Assembly: GCA_964356415.1 (NCBI GenBank)
Contig: CAYHHK010000001.1
Coordinates: 43,560-107,559 of the forward strand
From: JAPLDB01 sp964356415
GTDB taxonomy: Bacteria > Bacteroidota > Bacteroidia > AKYH767-A > 2013-40CM-41-45
Reading direction: 5' to 3'
DNA length: 64,000 nucleotides
Part shown: positions 17,828-27,395 of the stretch, in pieces
Layout of the letters: the number at the start of each line of letters is the position of its first letter
Position numbering within the stretch: position 1 is the stretch's first letter
Notes under the pieces: model-generated
What the model saw: only the letters and a program-made list of their open reading frames with translations
What the model was told of the DNA's origin: nothing
Database searches by the model: none
Translations under genes and position numbers: made by a program

Positions 17828-19804
17828 TTAATGAAGAGGTTGTACGACAAGCCGTCCTGTTATCAAATCCGTTTCAGATCGTAATTCATAGATATAGGCT
17901 CCGGGGCTGATTATTGCATCAACCGAAATAATATTTCTGCCATTGATAATTTTATGCCTGGATGATAGAACTTGTTCGCCGGGAATATTTCTGATGGTTA
18001 TTTCGATGTCTGAATTCCGGTTGGCATATATTTCGAAATAAAATTGCCCGTCTGTAGGGTTTGGAAAAACTGTTGCTGGTAGAAATTTCAGATTCATTGA
18101 TATCGAAAGAAGTGACGGTGCCAGGTAAACCGGTTTTATAGATTCAATGCTATCACCAAAGTTGTTTTTCACCAGCAGGCGAAGCAAATAATTGCCCGGT
18201 GTTAATCCGTTTGTATTCCATATTCCAATGCTTGCATTACGAACTTCATTCAGTGAATCCAGGACAATAGGTGTCCATTGGGCTGTGCCAACTTTTTGAT
18301 AAAACAAACTGTAGGTTCCAAAATCCATCCAGCTTCCTGCCGGACCATTGTCGATCCAGACTGAACCGGTAACGACAACGCTCGAATCAACGATACCTGT
18401 ATCAGGCAGTGCAATGTTTTGCATCCATGCGATGGCCTGATCGTAAGCAACCGGATCCAGTACCAGTTTATTCTGAGCACAAATCATTACACTGCTTCCA
18501 ATTGCAGAAGGTGCAGCAAATGGTAGCCAACTATATGCCAATAGAAAAATCCCATTCCTTTCGCTCCGCGTTGTAGAATAAACAGTAGCGCCGGTAGATA
18601 CAATAAAACTTGTATCTGTGGCCCAAAAATAGCCACCACTTCCATCCAGGAGAAAGTCATTGGCATTACATGTGGAGTGTTGTTGTGTTCCGACTTCGCC
18701 CAACTCGCAGTTGGATATTGCAATCATTGATGAATCAAAAACATATAAACTCCATGTTTGGACAGAAGTATTGATGAGGTGTAAATTCCTGTCAGGCAAG
18801 GGTGCGATGAAATTCGAATAATAAGAATTATCAAACAAGCCTGTAACGTTTACCGTATCGCCATATTGAAACCATGCGCCGATTGTACGCATTACGGAAT
18901 TTGAAATGGTTACATCAGAGCCATTGACAGGCATCATTCCCCACCAAACTGTATGGCAGGAGTCAGCGAAAACTGTATAGCCGATTCCTGAGATACCGGG
19001 TGTATTATTGTTTAATGAATAATTAGTTACAGTGTCACCATCTGGAAAATCGAAATTGATAATAGCGCTGTCAGGGAAGTGGTGCCATAGTAATAGCGTA
19101 TCGCAATTAGTAAAATTTGTGGTACAGGATGATGTTAGGATGTATTCTCCTGTCAGGTTGCAATTATTAATTGACAAAGTAGGTGCACCAAATAAGCCGC
19201 AGGTAGTAAAATCATTTTGATGAATATTGTCGAATATAACAATTGAGGAATCGGCGAGTAGCAAGTTGTGCGAATAGCCACTGTAATTAAAGCTCGAGTT
19301 TGAAATTAAGGCATAACCATTTTGAAGAACAAAAAATGAGCGTTGATAAAAATATTCCTGAGGGAAAAAGAAGGAGGTGGAGTCTGCCAGTAATTGTCCA
19401 TTCCCAAATACATAGATATCCCCGGTATCAATGACTGTTGCATTGTCAAATATTAAAACCCCGTCATTCAATACCCATATTGGTCCTGTATGTGTCCAAA
19501 GACCTGTAATGATGACCGTATCGCTAGGAACATCTCCAACAACTAAAGTATCATTATTAAGGACAGCATCTTGAGAATGGAGTTTTAACCCTTGAGTCTG
19601 ATATTGAAGTACATGATTCAACATCTGATAAGGGCTGCTCAGCACTTGAGGCACTGAATTATTTATGGGAAGAGTTTTTACGAAAGGAATTTGTTTAGTT
19701 GAATTATTTAGCGCGGCATTTATTTTCTGTTGAGGAAAAATAGTCTGTGCTGATGATATCATTATAGTAAAAACTACAAATGAGAGAAGAATTAGGTTTT
19801 TCAT
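17828..19804 (-). CDS. Secreted T9SS-sorted protein with right-handed repeat region
   Basis: A 658-residue exported protein. The start is chosen at ATG 19804 (MKNLILLSFVVFTIMISSAQ), which begins a good signal peptide; the frame is open 21 codons further up. The body is rich in Asn, Ser, Thr and Asp with many short strands (for example NNDTLVVGDV, ISNSVMRTI), suggesting a parallel beta-helix. The last ~80 residues form the T9SS sorting domain (ATVFPNPTDGQFYFEI to GRLVVQPLH). No catalytic domain is recognised. It lies between the nitrate transporter and hemerythrin genes with no sign of joint function. Confidence 0.8.
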   Translation of the reverse strand: MKNLILLSFVVFTIMISSAQTIFPQQKINAALNNSTKQIPFVKTLPINNSVPQVLSSPYQMLNHVLQYQTQGLKLHSQDAVLNNDTLVVGDVPSDTVIITGLWTHTGPIWVLNDGVLIFDNATVIDTGDIYVFGNGQLLADSTSFFFPQEYFYQRSFFVLQNGYALISNSSFNYSGYSHNLLLADSSIVIFDNIHQNDFTTCGLFGAPTLSINNCNLTGEYILTSSCTTNFTNCDTLLLWHHFPDSAIINFDFPDGDTVTNYSLNNNTPGISGIGYTVFADSCHTVWWGMMPVNGSDVTISNSVMRTIGAWFQYGDTVNVTGLFDNSYYSNFIAPLPDRNLHLINTSVQTWSLYVFDSSMIAISNCELGEVGTQQHSTCNANDFLLDGSGGYFWATDTSFIVSTGATVYSTTRSERNGIFLLAYSWLPFAAPSAIGSSVMICAQNKLVLDPVAYDQAIAWMQNIALPDTGIVDSSVVVTGSVWIDNGPAGSWMDFGTYSLFYQKVGTAQWTPIVLDSLNEVRNASIGIWNTNGLTPGNYLLRLLVKNNFGDSIESIKPVYLAPSLLSISMNLKFLPATVFPNPTDGQFYFEIYANRNSDIEITIRNIPGEQVLSSRHKIINGRNIISVDAIISPGAYIYELRSETDLITGRLVVQPLH

Positions 19805-19947
19805 GGGTCGAGGAATAAAGTTACAGAATGAACTAATCAATATTACCGGTGTAATAATAGTTTTCAACCCGCAATTAAGAAATAGGTCTAGTGCTTTTCA
19901 GTAAGCGCGATCTGGCACTTAATAAGTACAAATCTATTGATTGATAC

Positions 19948-21294
19948 TCAACTAGGTCTCTCGCACCCTTTGCATTGATAAAATTTCCAATTAATCCATG
20001 TTGCAATAATTGCGAAAGCAATCAAGCCATAAAAAAAATTTGTGGCATTGCCGGTTGCTCCAATCACCGCACCTATTATTATTGAGAAAATAAACGGGCC
20101 GTATGCAGCAACAGCAGCAGTCCATCCGATAACTCCTGCTGCCTGCCTTGGGTTGTGCTGGAAGATAATAGGATACTGACGAAAAGTTGCAGCGTTTCCG
20201 ATTCCGGTGAAGAAGAATAATCCGAGCATCACTGCAACAAACATTGGAAATTGTTCCATGCTTGTTGGAGCAACCAATCCCATCGTGATCAGCATTGTGC
20301 AACCTATTATCAATCCTATTCCTGTTATGGTTGTAAGTATAGCACCACCAGTTTTATCAGATATAAAACCAAACAGCACACGGCTGGCAGAGCCAATAAG
20401 TGGTCCGTAAAAAGCATATTTCAATGGGTCGGGTGCGCCTTCAAAATTTCCGTAAAGTGTTTTCATCAGCATTGGAAATGCAGCTGATAAGCCGGCAAAG
20501 GAACCGAATGTCATCACATATGTAATTGTACAGAACCAGGTATGTTTCTCTTTAAAAATATCCAACTGTTCTTTAAAGGATGCCTTGAGCGGAACACTCC
20601 GTAAAAACCACCAGCATAAAATTGTCATGATGATGATAAGCGGAACATACCACAGTGCAGCATTCTGTAAATAAATTTGTGATGTGCCAAGGACGTCTTT
20701 TGTTTTAGGATCTACTTTTGTAAAAGTTTCAGAAGCACCACAGATGGCTATCCCAAGCAAAGCCGGAGTCATGAATTGGGCGAGACTTACCCCGAAATTT
20801 CCAATGCCTGCCTGTATGCCAAGCGCAGTTCCTTTTAACCGTTTTGGAAAAAATAAATTTGTGCTTGGCATATAAGATGAAAAATCTCCTCCGCCAAATC
20901 CACAGGTGAAAGCAAGAACCATAAAAACCCAGAACGGAGTTTCAGGATCCATCACTGCCAAACCAATACCGATACATGGAATTAATTTTATCAGTGTTGC
21001 AAATGTGATTACATGTCGTGTTCCATAAACCGGCAAAAGAAAAGTGTGAATGATGCGCAATGTTCCCCCTGCCAAGCCGGGCATTGCAGCAAGCCAGAAC
21101 AACTGATTCGTCGTAAACTTAAAACCGATCCCCGGAAGTTTCACCACAATTGCACTCATCATAAACCAGGTTGCGAAAGACAATGTAAGGCTTATGGTTG
21201 TTACCGTAAGGGTACGCCATGCGGTTTTTCTGCCTTCCGATTCCCAAAAATAATTATCTTCAGGTTCCCATTTTTTCAGCCATGTTGTTTTCAT
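19948..21294 (-). CDS. narK: Nitrate/nitrite transporter, NarK family (first of a pair, promoter-distal)
   Basis: A major facilitator protein with about 12 membrane segments and NarK/NRT motifs, including FTCGFGGGDFSSYMPSTN, close to the nitrate signature, and GIQAGIGNFGVSLAQF. The start is set at ATG 21294 (MKTTWLKKWEPEDNYF), 16 bases after the preceding gene; the open frame reaches 21363 but would overlap it. The protein has 448 residues. Tandem narK genes, one nitrate/proton symporter and one nitrate/nitrite antiporter, are known from denitrifiers. It presumably supplies nitrate to the cytoplasm-facing NarG. Confidence 0.9.
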   Translation of the reverse strand: MKTTWLKKWEPEDNYFWESEGRKTAWRTLTVTTISLTLSFATWFMMSAIVVKLPGIGFKFTTNQLFWLAAMPGLAGGTLRIIHTFLLPVYGTRHVITFATLIKLIPCIGIGLAVMDPETPFWVFMVLAFTCGFGGGDFSSYMPSTNLFFPKRLKGTALGIQAGIGNFGVSLAQFMTPALLGIAICGASETFTKVDPKTKDVLGTSQIYLQNAALWYVPLIIIMTILCWWFLRSVPLKASFKEQLDIFKEKHTWFCTITYVMTFGSFAGLSAAFPMLMKTLYGNFEGAPDPLKYAFYGPLIGSASRVLFGFISDKTGGAILTTITGIGLIIGCTMLITMGLVAPTSMEQFPMFVAVMLGLFFFTGIGNAATFRQYPIIFQHNPRQAAGVIGWTAAVAAYGPFIFSIIIGAVIGATGNATNFFYGLIAFAIIATWINWKFYQCKGCERPS

Positions 21295-21310
21295 AATTTT
21301 TGTTTGAATT

Positions 21311-22810
21311 TTAATGCACGTCGGTTGCCTCAATTTTGCCTTTTGTATGCGGGGCTGCTTCATCCCTCATGTGTGTAATAATATGGTGCATCCACCACAA
21401 GCATAATATGGAAATTCCCCAGAGGAAAACCCACATGCTTGTCCACAATCCTGTTCCTTTAAGCATATAGCCAAAGATGATTGGAGAGAAAAATCCACCC
21501 AATCCTCCGAGCACACCTACCATTCCTCCAACAGCTCCAACGTCATTGGGGAAGTAATTTGGAATGTGTTTGTAAACTGCAGCTTTTCCTATTCCCCAAA
21601 CAATGCCAACTAAAAAAATAAGTATGGTTGCAATCCAGATGTTCGCCTGAAAATAGATATGTGTTGTTCCCTTTGCAATTAGCTGTTTCTTTTTTACGAT
21701 GTCGCCTGATACTACTGTGGCTACCTGCCAGTTTTTTTTCATGGGGAATAATGAAAACTCATCCTCTGAATGATAACGTTCTGGCTTCATGATGAGCGGG
21801 TAATTCATTCCATCAATACTTATCAGGCTGTCGGTAACTAGTGTAACCTTACCGGCTCTTTTGGCAAGAACACCTTCTCCCGGAGATTCAATTTCCATTT
21901 GGGGTACAATAAGCAGGAAACACATAATGCAAGACGCAATGAAGATCCAATACATCACTTTTCTGGCTCCAAGTTTATCCGACATCCATCCGCCCAAGGC
22001 GCGAATTAACCCTGACGGCATGCTGAAGAGTGAGGCAAGCAATCCGGCAGTGACCAATGAAACAGAGTACATGTTGAGATAATATGGTACGAGCCATTGC
22101 GAGAGCGCAACAAAACAACCAAACACGAGATAATAATATAATCCGAAACGCCACACACGTACTTGTTTCAGCGGTGCCAGCATCTTAATAAAACTTTTCC
22201 CCCTTGCGGTTTCCGAAATTTTATTTTTTGTGAAAAGCAGAAAAATAATTCCCATTATGATGAGTGCGACAGAATAAATTTGCGGGAGTTGCCTCCAGCC
22301 TTCAAGATTTGTTCCGTTGCCTGTAAGATTTTTTAATAGTGTTGGGGCAATAAGCGTTGTAATTCCGGCACCGAAATTTCCCATGCCGAATATACCGAGT
22401 GCGCGCCCCTGCCATTCTTTGGGGTACCACAGTGATGTGTATGCAATGCCAATTGAAAATCCAACCCCTGCAATTCCAAACCCGAAACTACACAAAGCGA
22501 ACGCGGCAAAGCTGTTGGCGTAACTCACAAAGTACATGGGTATTGCGCAGAGAAAAAGTAATCCACCCATCATCCATTTGCCCCCATATTTATCCGTCCA
22601 TATTCCTCCATGCAAACGGAAGATAGAACCACTCAAAACAGGAATGGCAAGCAGCCAGCCGATTTCTACCGGACTCCATTTGAAAATCTGATTGTCGACA
22701 AGAAATGCAACGAGCACTCCATTGAACATCCACACTGCAAAGCAAACAGTGAACGCTAGCGTGTTTAGAAATAAAATACGGTGTGAAGTAGATGTTGCTT
22801 TTTGTTCCAT
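21311..22810 (-). CDS. narK: NarK-family transporter with a large loop insertion
   Basis: A 499-residue major facilitator protein with the nitrate-transporter glycine-rich segments (FGFGIAGVGFSIGIAYTS, GIFGMGNFGAGITT, GMVGVLGGLGGF). Compared with its 448-residue neighbour, it carries an extra hydrophilic stretch at about residues 303-389 (21644-21904) between two membrane helices. The stretch includes VTLVTDSLISIDGM and VATVVSGDIVKKK and looks like a small strand-rich domain. It would sit on one face of the membrane, probably periplasmic. The gene is followed closely by the second narK. Confidence 0.9.
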   Translation of the reverse strand: MEQKATSTSHRILFLNTLAFTVCFAVWMFNGVLVAFLVDNQIFKWSPVEIGWLLAIPVLSGSIFRLHGGIWTDKYGGKWMMGGLLFLCAIPMYFVSYANSFAAFALCSFGFGIAGVGFSIGIAYTSLWYPKEWQGRALGIFGMGNFGAGITTLIAPTLLKNLTGNGTNLEGWRQLPQIYSVALIIMGIIFLLFTKNKISETARGKSFIKMLAPLKQVRVWRFGLYYYLVFGCFVALSQWLVPYYLNMYSVSLVTAGLLASLFSMPSGLIRALGGWMSDKLGARKVMYWIFIASCIMCFLLIVPQMEIESPGEGVLAKRAGKVTLVTDSLISIDGMNYPLIMKPERYHSEDEFSLFPMKKNWQVATVVSGDIVKKKQLIAKGTTHIYFQANIWIATILIFLVGIVWGIGKAAVYKHIPNYFPNDVGAVGGMVGVLGGLGGFFSPIIFGYMLKGTGLWTSMWVFLWGISILCLWWMHHIITHMRDEAAPHTKGKIEATDVH

Positions 22811-22816
22811 GATGAT

Positions 22817-23401
22817 TTATTTTCCATTAGCAATACGATCAAGAGTTTTATAAGATGATTTATAGTTCATCCAGATATAAACGGCCCAAACAATACCAAG
22901 TATTTGAATACCTGAATAGGCAAGGGCATTTGAAATATTTTCAAAAGAGTAGGTGCCGTTTATGACATTATAGTAAATAAAGAAAAAGGGAATACAGATT
23001 GTTGCCGACAAAATACGAACCCAAGCCGTAAAGAATCTCCCGATACTTATAAGGAATAATGCGGGCAATAATGGCAAAATAATGGTCGCCATTTTATCTT
23101 CATTGATGGCATTGAAGGCACTGGAAGCAAAAGAAACACCGTAGGCAATTCCTAAAAGAACGAAACCCGAAGGTACGATGTGTAATCCTTTTGTGCCGAT
23201 GTATCTGCTTGCCAGAATGCTTGCCATTATTGCAGATGCATCGCCTATCTGCCAGCAAGACATTTGCCAAAAGCTTTCGGGCGGAAAAAAAGAACCTGTT
23301 AAACCCATTGCCAGGTTCAAAGCAAAACCGATGCTCATTAAAATTAACAGCAAGCACATTTCAGGATGGCTTTTCACTGCCGGATTATTTTTTTCTTTCA
23401 T
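22817..23401 (-). CDS. Uncharacterised multi-pass membrane protein
   Basis: A 194-residue protein with five or six hydrophobic helices (for example MCLLLILMSIGFALNLAMGL and FLISIGRFFTAWVRILSAT). No family is recognised. It lies 6 bases upstream of the first narK and begins the narK transcription unit, which suggests a part in nitrate uptake or sensing. Its layout (six helices, no catalytic motif) also allows a DUF-type accessory protein. Confidence 0.7.
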   Translation of the reverse strand: MKEKNNPAVKSHPEMCLLLILMSIGFALNLAMGLTGSFFPPESFWQMSCWQIGDASAIMASILASRYIGTKGLHIVPSGFVLLGIAYGVSFASSAFNAINEDKMATIILPLLPALFLISIGRFFTAWVRILSATICIPFFFIYYNVINGTYSFENISNALAYSGIQILGIVWAVYIWMNYKSSYKTLDRIANGK

Positions 23402-23483
23402 TCAGAAACATTTAAAGCAGCACTATCTTAATTGCAAACTGATACCTTATATCTTTCAGCACATTCTTACTTTATATTTTCCA

Positions 23484-25220
23484 TTATTTATTATCGATTT
23501 TCAATACCTTAAGTAATCTCCGGCTGTTTTTATGGTTAAATACGATGAAATACATCCCATTGTCAAGTCCGGGTATTTCAATTTTATGCTTTCCGGCTGT
23601 ATTGAATTCGAGCGCACCGGTAAAAATTAGTTTTCCGGTTACATCGGAGAGTTCGCAGCTTATTTTTCCGGCCATCGGAGCAGAAACAGCGAATTCAAGA
23701 AAGTGATTGAAAGGATTGGTAAGTATGGAAATAGTATTCAGCAGACTGTTCATTTCGTTCACACCCACATTCAATATAAAGACGTCTGATAAATACGTGC
23801 AGCCCAAATCATCGGTAAGCTCAACGGTATAGGAGCCATTTAATAAAGGCACATAGGTGCTTGCTGTTGCTCCGGAAATGGCAGTGTCATTCAGAAACCA
23901 CTGATAAGTTCCCGTTCCGGTGGTTTGCAGCAGCGATGCATTGCCCGTTATGTGCGGAACATTTGATTGGGTGATGTAACGTTTCATATTGTTATCAATA
24001 TCGCCTCCGCCAAAAAGCAATCTGTTATTTGGCAATTCAATTGCATCACCCACATAGTCGGAGCCGCCGGGATAAAGATCAATGCTAAGATATCCGTTGG
24101 TTGCAAATGCCGAATCAATGGCTCCGCTTGCCAGCAGTTGGGCAACGCTACCCACAACATTATTTGTTTTACCCATTACCATTATCTTTCCGCTGCTTAA
24201 TACTTTTATTCCCCTGCATTCCATTGCTGTAAAAGTCAGGTTTACATGTCCGTTAATTCCGAAAGTAGTATCCAAAATTCCCGATGAAGTGAAGCGGATA
24301 ACTTCAATTCCTTCTGTATCCGGTTCGCGCGTGCAAGCCATTACAATTTTCTCATCGGATTGCATATCCATATATGCATCAGCATAAATATACTTGAGAT
24401 TTACCGTATCGGTAAAAACACCTGCAACCGCAAACGTTGTGTCTAAGACGCCGGTCGAGTCAAAGCATACAGCCACAAAATGGGCATTGCTTCCTGCATC
24501 AAGATAGCGCCCGGCAACAATAATATTTCCGTTCTGAAGCAGCCGCGCCCTTGCAGGGCAGTAAGAAGTATTGATAGCATAGCGCGTTTTTCCATCGGTG
24601 TCGAAGGTGGTGTCTAACGAACCATCACTCATAAAACGCATAGCTCCCATCCCGTGTACACCTCCATTTGCGTTGGCTGAACTCGTTCCCCCGCAGAGAA
24701 TTCTGCCGTTCGCCATCGGGATAACGGTGTAAAAAGTTCCGGATGACACCAGGTCAAAGCGCAGCGCATGGGTTCCCGCGTTTGCAAAATTTGTATCCAC
24801 GCTTCCGTCAGGATTGTAGCGTGCCACAAACGGTATCTGCTGCGAACCGGCATTACCCGGTGCCTGAATTCCTGCGCACAGGAATTTTCCATCAGCCTGG
24901 AGCGCATAATTACGTCCCATATTGCGCTGGTCAAAACGGTGACCTACAATGCCATTCATTCCGAATGCTGAGTCAATAAGCCCACATTGGTCGAAGCGTA
25001 TCATGATGTTATGATAATAATAACTCGAATCGCTGTCGTATCCTCCGGCTACGATTTTTCCATCGGACTGCCGAAGAAAATTGGAGAAATCTTCTGAACC
25101 GCCTGCATTTACTATCAGCGATGAATTGTGGCCGAACAACGAATCGGGAATCCAGGTTTGTGCAATGGTATTGCTAAACAGACATATTGATGCAATTAGT
25201 ATAAGGCACAATGTTTTCAT
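23484..25220 (-). CDS. Secreted delta-60 repeat protein with T9SS sorting tail
   Basis: A 578-residue exported protein with signal peptide (MKTLCLILIASICLFSNTIAQ). The body has about seven repeats with the pattern LDTTFxxxG...G...DGKI, known as delta-60 repeats and expected to form a beta-propeller-like fold. A short Ig-like or SprB-like segment (GNASLLQTTGTGTYQWFLND) precedes the T9SS sorting domain (NTISILTNPFNHFLEF to LLKVLKIDNK). Function unknown; likely surface-exposed or released. Confidence 0.85.
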   Translation of the reverse strand: MKTLCLILIASICLFSNTIAQTWIPDSLFGHNSSLIVNAGGSEDFSNFLRQSDGKIVAGGYDSDSSYYYHNIMIRFDQCGLIDSAFGMNGIVGHRFDQRNMGRNYALQADGKFLCAGIQAPGNAGSQQIPFVARYNPDGSVDTNFANAGTHALRFDLVSSGTFYTVIPMANGRILCGGTSSANANGGVHGMGAMRFMSDGSLDTTFDTDGKTRYAINTSYCPARARLLQNGNIIVAGRYLDAGSNAHFVAVCFDSTGVLDTTFAVAGVFTDTVNLKYIYADAYMDMQSDEKIVMACTREPDTEGIEVIRFTSSGILDTTFGINGHVNLTFTAMECRGIKVLSSGKIMVMGKTNNVVGSVAQLLASGAIDSAFATNGYLSIDLYPGGSDYVGDAIELPNNRLLFGGGDIDNNMKRYITQSNVPHITGNASLLQTTGTGTYQWFLNDTAISGATASTYVPLLNGSYTVELTDDLGCTYLSDVFILNVGVNEMNSLLNTISILTNPFNHFLEFAVSAPMAGKISCELSDVTGKLIFTGALEFNTAGKHKIEIPGLDNGMYFIVFNHKNSRRLLKVLKIDNK

Positions 25221-25229
25221 AATGTTAAA

Positions 25230-26186
25230 TTATTTATCCTTTTTCACCATCTCATCTAAGTAGTCGAGCATTAATCTTGAAAGACGGGAAATAAAAATTT
25301 CATATCCACCATAATTCTTGCTCACAAATTCTTCTTTTTTCCCCAATACAATAAATGGTGTGTTGGTGTAATAGGACTGCCCGTCATAAAGCAGTCCCGT
25401 GCAATATGCCCTGCCCGGATAAATGCCACCTTCAACTTTTGGAACCGGATTTTGTCCGTAGAGATTAAGATGAAGCTCCGTAAAATCGTATCCTTTTTTT
25501 CCTACCACTTGTGATTTATTTGTAACCAGCAAAACTGCATCCACACCCAATCCTTTGGTAAGTTCTCCCATGCTTTGCATAAATTTATACTCCATTGGAA
25601 GTTCTGCAGGAATAAATCGAAATCCACCTGCAACTGCCGATAAGTTTTCCGACTTATTCAATATGCCTTTGAATATCCCTGAAACCTCAGGTTCAAAATC
25701 GTTGTAGAATTTTTGTTTCTCGGGGGTATCTAAAAACTGGTCGGGCAACAATAGCTGAACACCCCTGTCGGAAAATGTTTTTACCAAGGAGTCTTTACAC
25801 TGAACAAAAAAATCAGTTGCCACTTTGCTAGCACCATCCTTTGTGAGATTTTTTGTGTAAGTAGTTGCATGTTCCACTTCGTAAAGACCAACACCGCTCG
25901 AACCAACAGCATATTCCTGAGTGGTATATCGTTTTACTTCGGTGAATGGTTTGTCGTAAACATAAAAAGTTACGAGCGCAATCCGCTTGGGAATTTGTCC
26001 GTTGAACGCCGGCCAATACGGGCCTGTTTGCCCTTTCTTGTCTCCCTTTGGAGGATGATTTTGAACGGCTGCTTTGCCAAATGACTTGTCGCTTGATTTG
26101 GCAATTTCATCAAATGCACCTTGAGCATTTACCTTAATCACAAAGGCAAATGATATTGAAAATAACAATAAAAACCTGTGCAGCAT
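25230..26186 (-). CDS. Uncharacterised secreted protein
   Basis: A 318-residue protein with a signal peptide (MLHRFLLLFSISFAFVIKVNAQ). The remainder is soluble-looking, with mixed strands and helices and an Asp/Lys-rich C-terminus (MLDYLDEMVKKDK). No family is recognised. It lies 9 bases upstream of the delta-60 repeat gene and was probably co-transcribed with it. Confidence 0.65.
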   Translation of the reverse strand: MLHRFLLLFSISFAFVIKVNAQGAFDEIAKSSDKSFGKAAVQNHPPKGDKKGQTGPYWPAFNGQIPKRIALVTFYVYDKPFTEVKRYTTQEYAVGSSGVGLYEVEHATTYTKNLTKDGASKVATDFFVQCKDSLVKTFSDRGVQLLLPDQFLDTPEKQKFYNDFEPEVSGIFKGILNKSENLSAVAGGFRFIPAELPMEYKFMQSMGELTKGLGVDAVLLVTNKSQVVGKKGYDFTELHLNLYGQNPVPKVEGGIYPGRAYCTGLLYDGQSYYTNTPFIVLGKKEEFVSKNYGGYEIFISRLSRLMLDYLDEMVKKDK

Positions 26187-26198
26187 TTTGAAGTATTT

Positions 26199-26226
26199 TT
26201 TAATTCTTATCGTTTAATTCTTATCG
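26199..26226. repeat. Tandem 14-bp direct repeat
   Basis: Two adjacent copies of TTTAATTCTTATCG in the 98-bp gap between the carbonic anhydrase stop and the unknown secreted protein start. It lies in the presumed promoter of the latter gene. It may be a simple slip duplication. Confidence 0.6.
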
Positions 26227-26284
26227 ATTGATTTTATTTTCATGCTGTTACACAATGAATGATATTGACCTTTCGTTTTAGCAT

Positions 26285-26917
26285 CTACAAGTCATATCGA
26301 AATATCGGATCAATGTCGTCAGCTGAGTTTAGTCTGTAGTCAAGGTCTTTGATCAGGCCGGTGGTGCAGTCAAAAACCCAGGAATGAATCTGAAGGGAGC
26401 TGTTTTTCCATGCCCGCTGCACAATCCGCGTTTTCGCAAGGTTGTTAGTCTGTTCTATTACGTTCAACTCGACCAGTCGATTTTCCCTTTTTTTAATATC
26501 CTTTATTTTCTCAAGCAATTTTCGATGTTTCGCATATACCTCTTTAATGCTTCTGAGCCAGTTATTCACAAAACCAAAATCTTTATTTTGCATGGCTGCA
26601 TTTACTCCGCCACAAGCATAATGGCCACAAACAATCACATGCTTTATATGCAGGATATCCACTGCGAAATATAGTACACTGAGCAAATTCATATCCGTTT
26701 GTATTACCACGTTGGCAATGTTACGATGAACAAAAATTTCTCCCGGACGGGTTTTTGTAACTTCATTCGCTGGCACCCGGCTATCAGAACAACCAATCCA
26801 AAGGTATTCCGGTGATTGTCCTTTTGAGAGTTTGTTGAAGAAGTCAGCATCCTCTTTTCGCTTTAGGGCAGACCACTCACGATTGTTTCTTAATAGTTTT
26901 TGTGAACTGTCATTCAT
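26285..26917 (-). CDS. can: Beta-type carbonic anhydrase
   Basis: Zinc enzyme that interconverts CO2 and bicarbonate. A 210-residue member of the beta class: C43-x-D45-x-R in WIGCSDSRVP, H99 and C102 in CGHYACGG. These give the Cys2-His zinc site and Asp-Arg pair. It follows the small membrane protein at the end of the nar run by 25 bases and may be read with it. It could supply bicarbonate to carboxylating enzymes such as the HyuA-like system, which is speculation. Confidence 0.94.
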   Translation of the reverse strand: MNDSSQKLLRNNREWSALKRKEDADFFNKLSKGQSPEYLWIGCSDSRVPANEVTKTRPGEIFVHRNIANVVIQTDMNLLSVLYFAVDILHIKHVIVCGHYACGGVNAAMQNKDFGFVNNWLRSIKEVYAKHRKLLEKIKDIKKRENRLVELNVIEQTNNLAKTRIVQRAWKNSSLQIHSWVFDCTTGLIKDLDYRLNSADDIDPIFRYDL

Positions 26918-26942
26918 CTATTGTAATATTGAAGTTGCCTGC

Positions 26943-27392
26943 TCATGGGGCAGGTCTTTTAAAATCAATCCTGCCTTTATCCGGATGTTGTTTTGAATAG
27001 CGCACAAAATATTTTCCTCCGGGAACAACAATACTATCCTTTGAGATGGGATGAAAAGTATTGCAATTGCTATAGCTGACACCGTCTGCTTCATATTGAA
27101 ATTCAACGCCTTCACCTCGAGCAAATGCATCGCAATAGCCTGATGTAATTCCGGTGGTGTATTGAGGATTTTTCAGCAGTGATGCTTCCTCACGGTATTC
27201 ATTGAAAACAAGAATTAATGCAGAAGAAAGGAGCAGGAGAAGGGAAGAGTTGATTGCGAGCCTTATTTTTGACTCACTGCGGAAAATTCTGAATGCATTG
27301 TAAATAATTCCTGCGCTTAAGACAACGAGAAGAATTGTTTTTACGATTTGACTTGTGAGCAATTCTTCATCGGTAACAATCTTCAGCAACAT
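26943..27392 (-). CDS. Small membrane protein at the end of the nar operon
   Basis: A 149-residue protein with two hydrophobic helices near residues 15-35 and 45-65 (TILLVVLSAGIIYNAF, SSLLLLLSSALILVF), followed by a soluble domain with two cysteines (SGYCDAF, YSNCNTF) and a strand-rich end. No family recognised. It follows narI by 3 bases, so it is translated with the nitrate reductase. Confidence 0.7.
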   Translation of the reverse strand: MLLKIVTDEELLTSQIVKTILLVVLSAGIIYNAFRIFRSESKIRLAINSSLLLLLSSALILVFNEYREEASLLKNPQYTTGITSGYCDAFARGEGVEFQYEADGVSYSNCNTFHPISKDSIVVPGGKYFVRYSKQHPDKGRIDFKRPAP

Positions 27393-27395
27393 GGA

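Noticed and set aside
17678..17884. A 68-codon plus-strand frame in the gap upstream of hemerythrin
   Set aside because: It starts right after a stop, runs into the T9SS gene end and resembles nothing known; no support for a gene.
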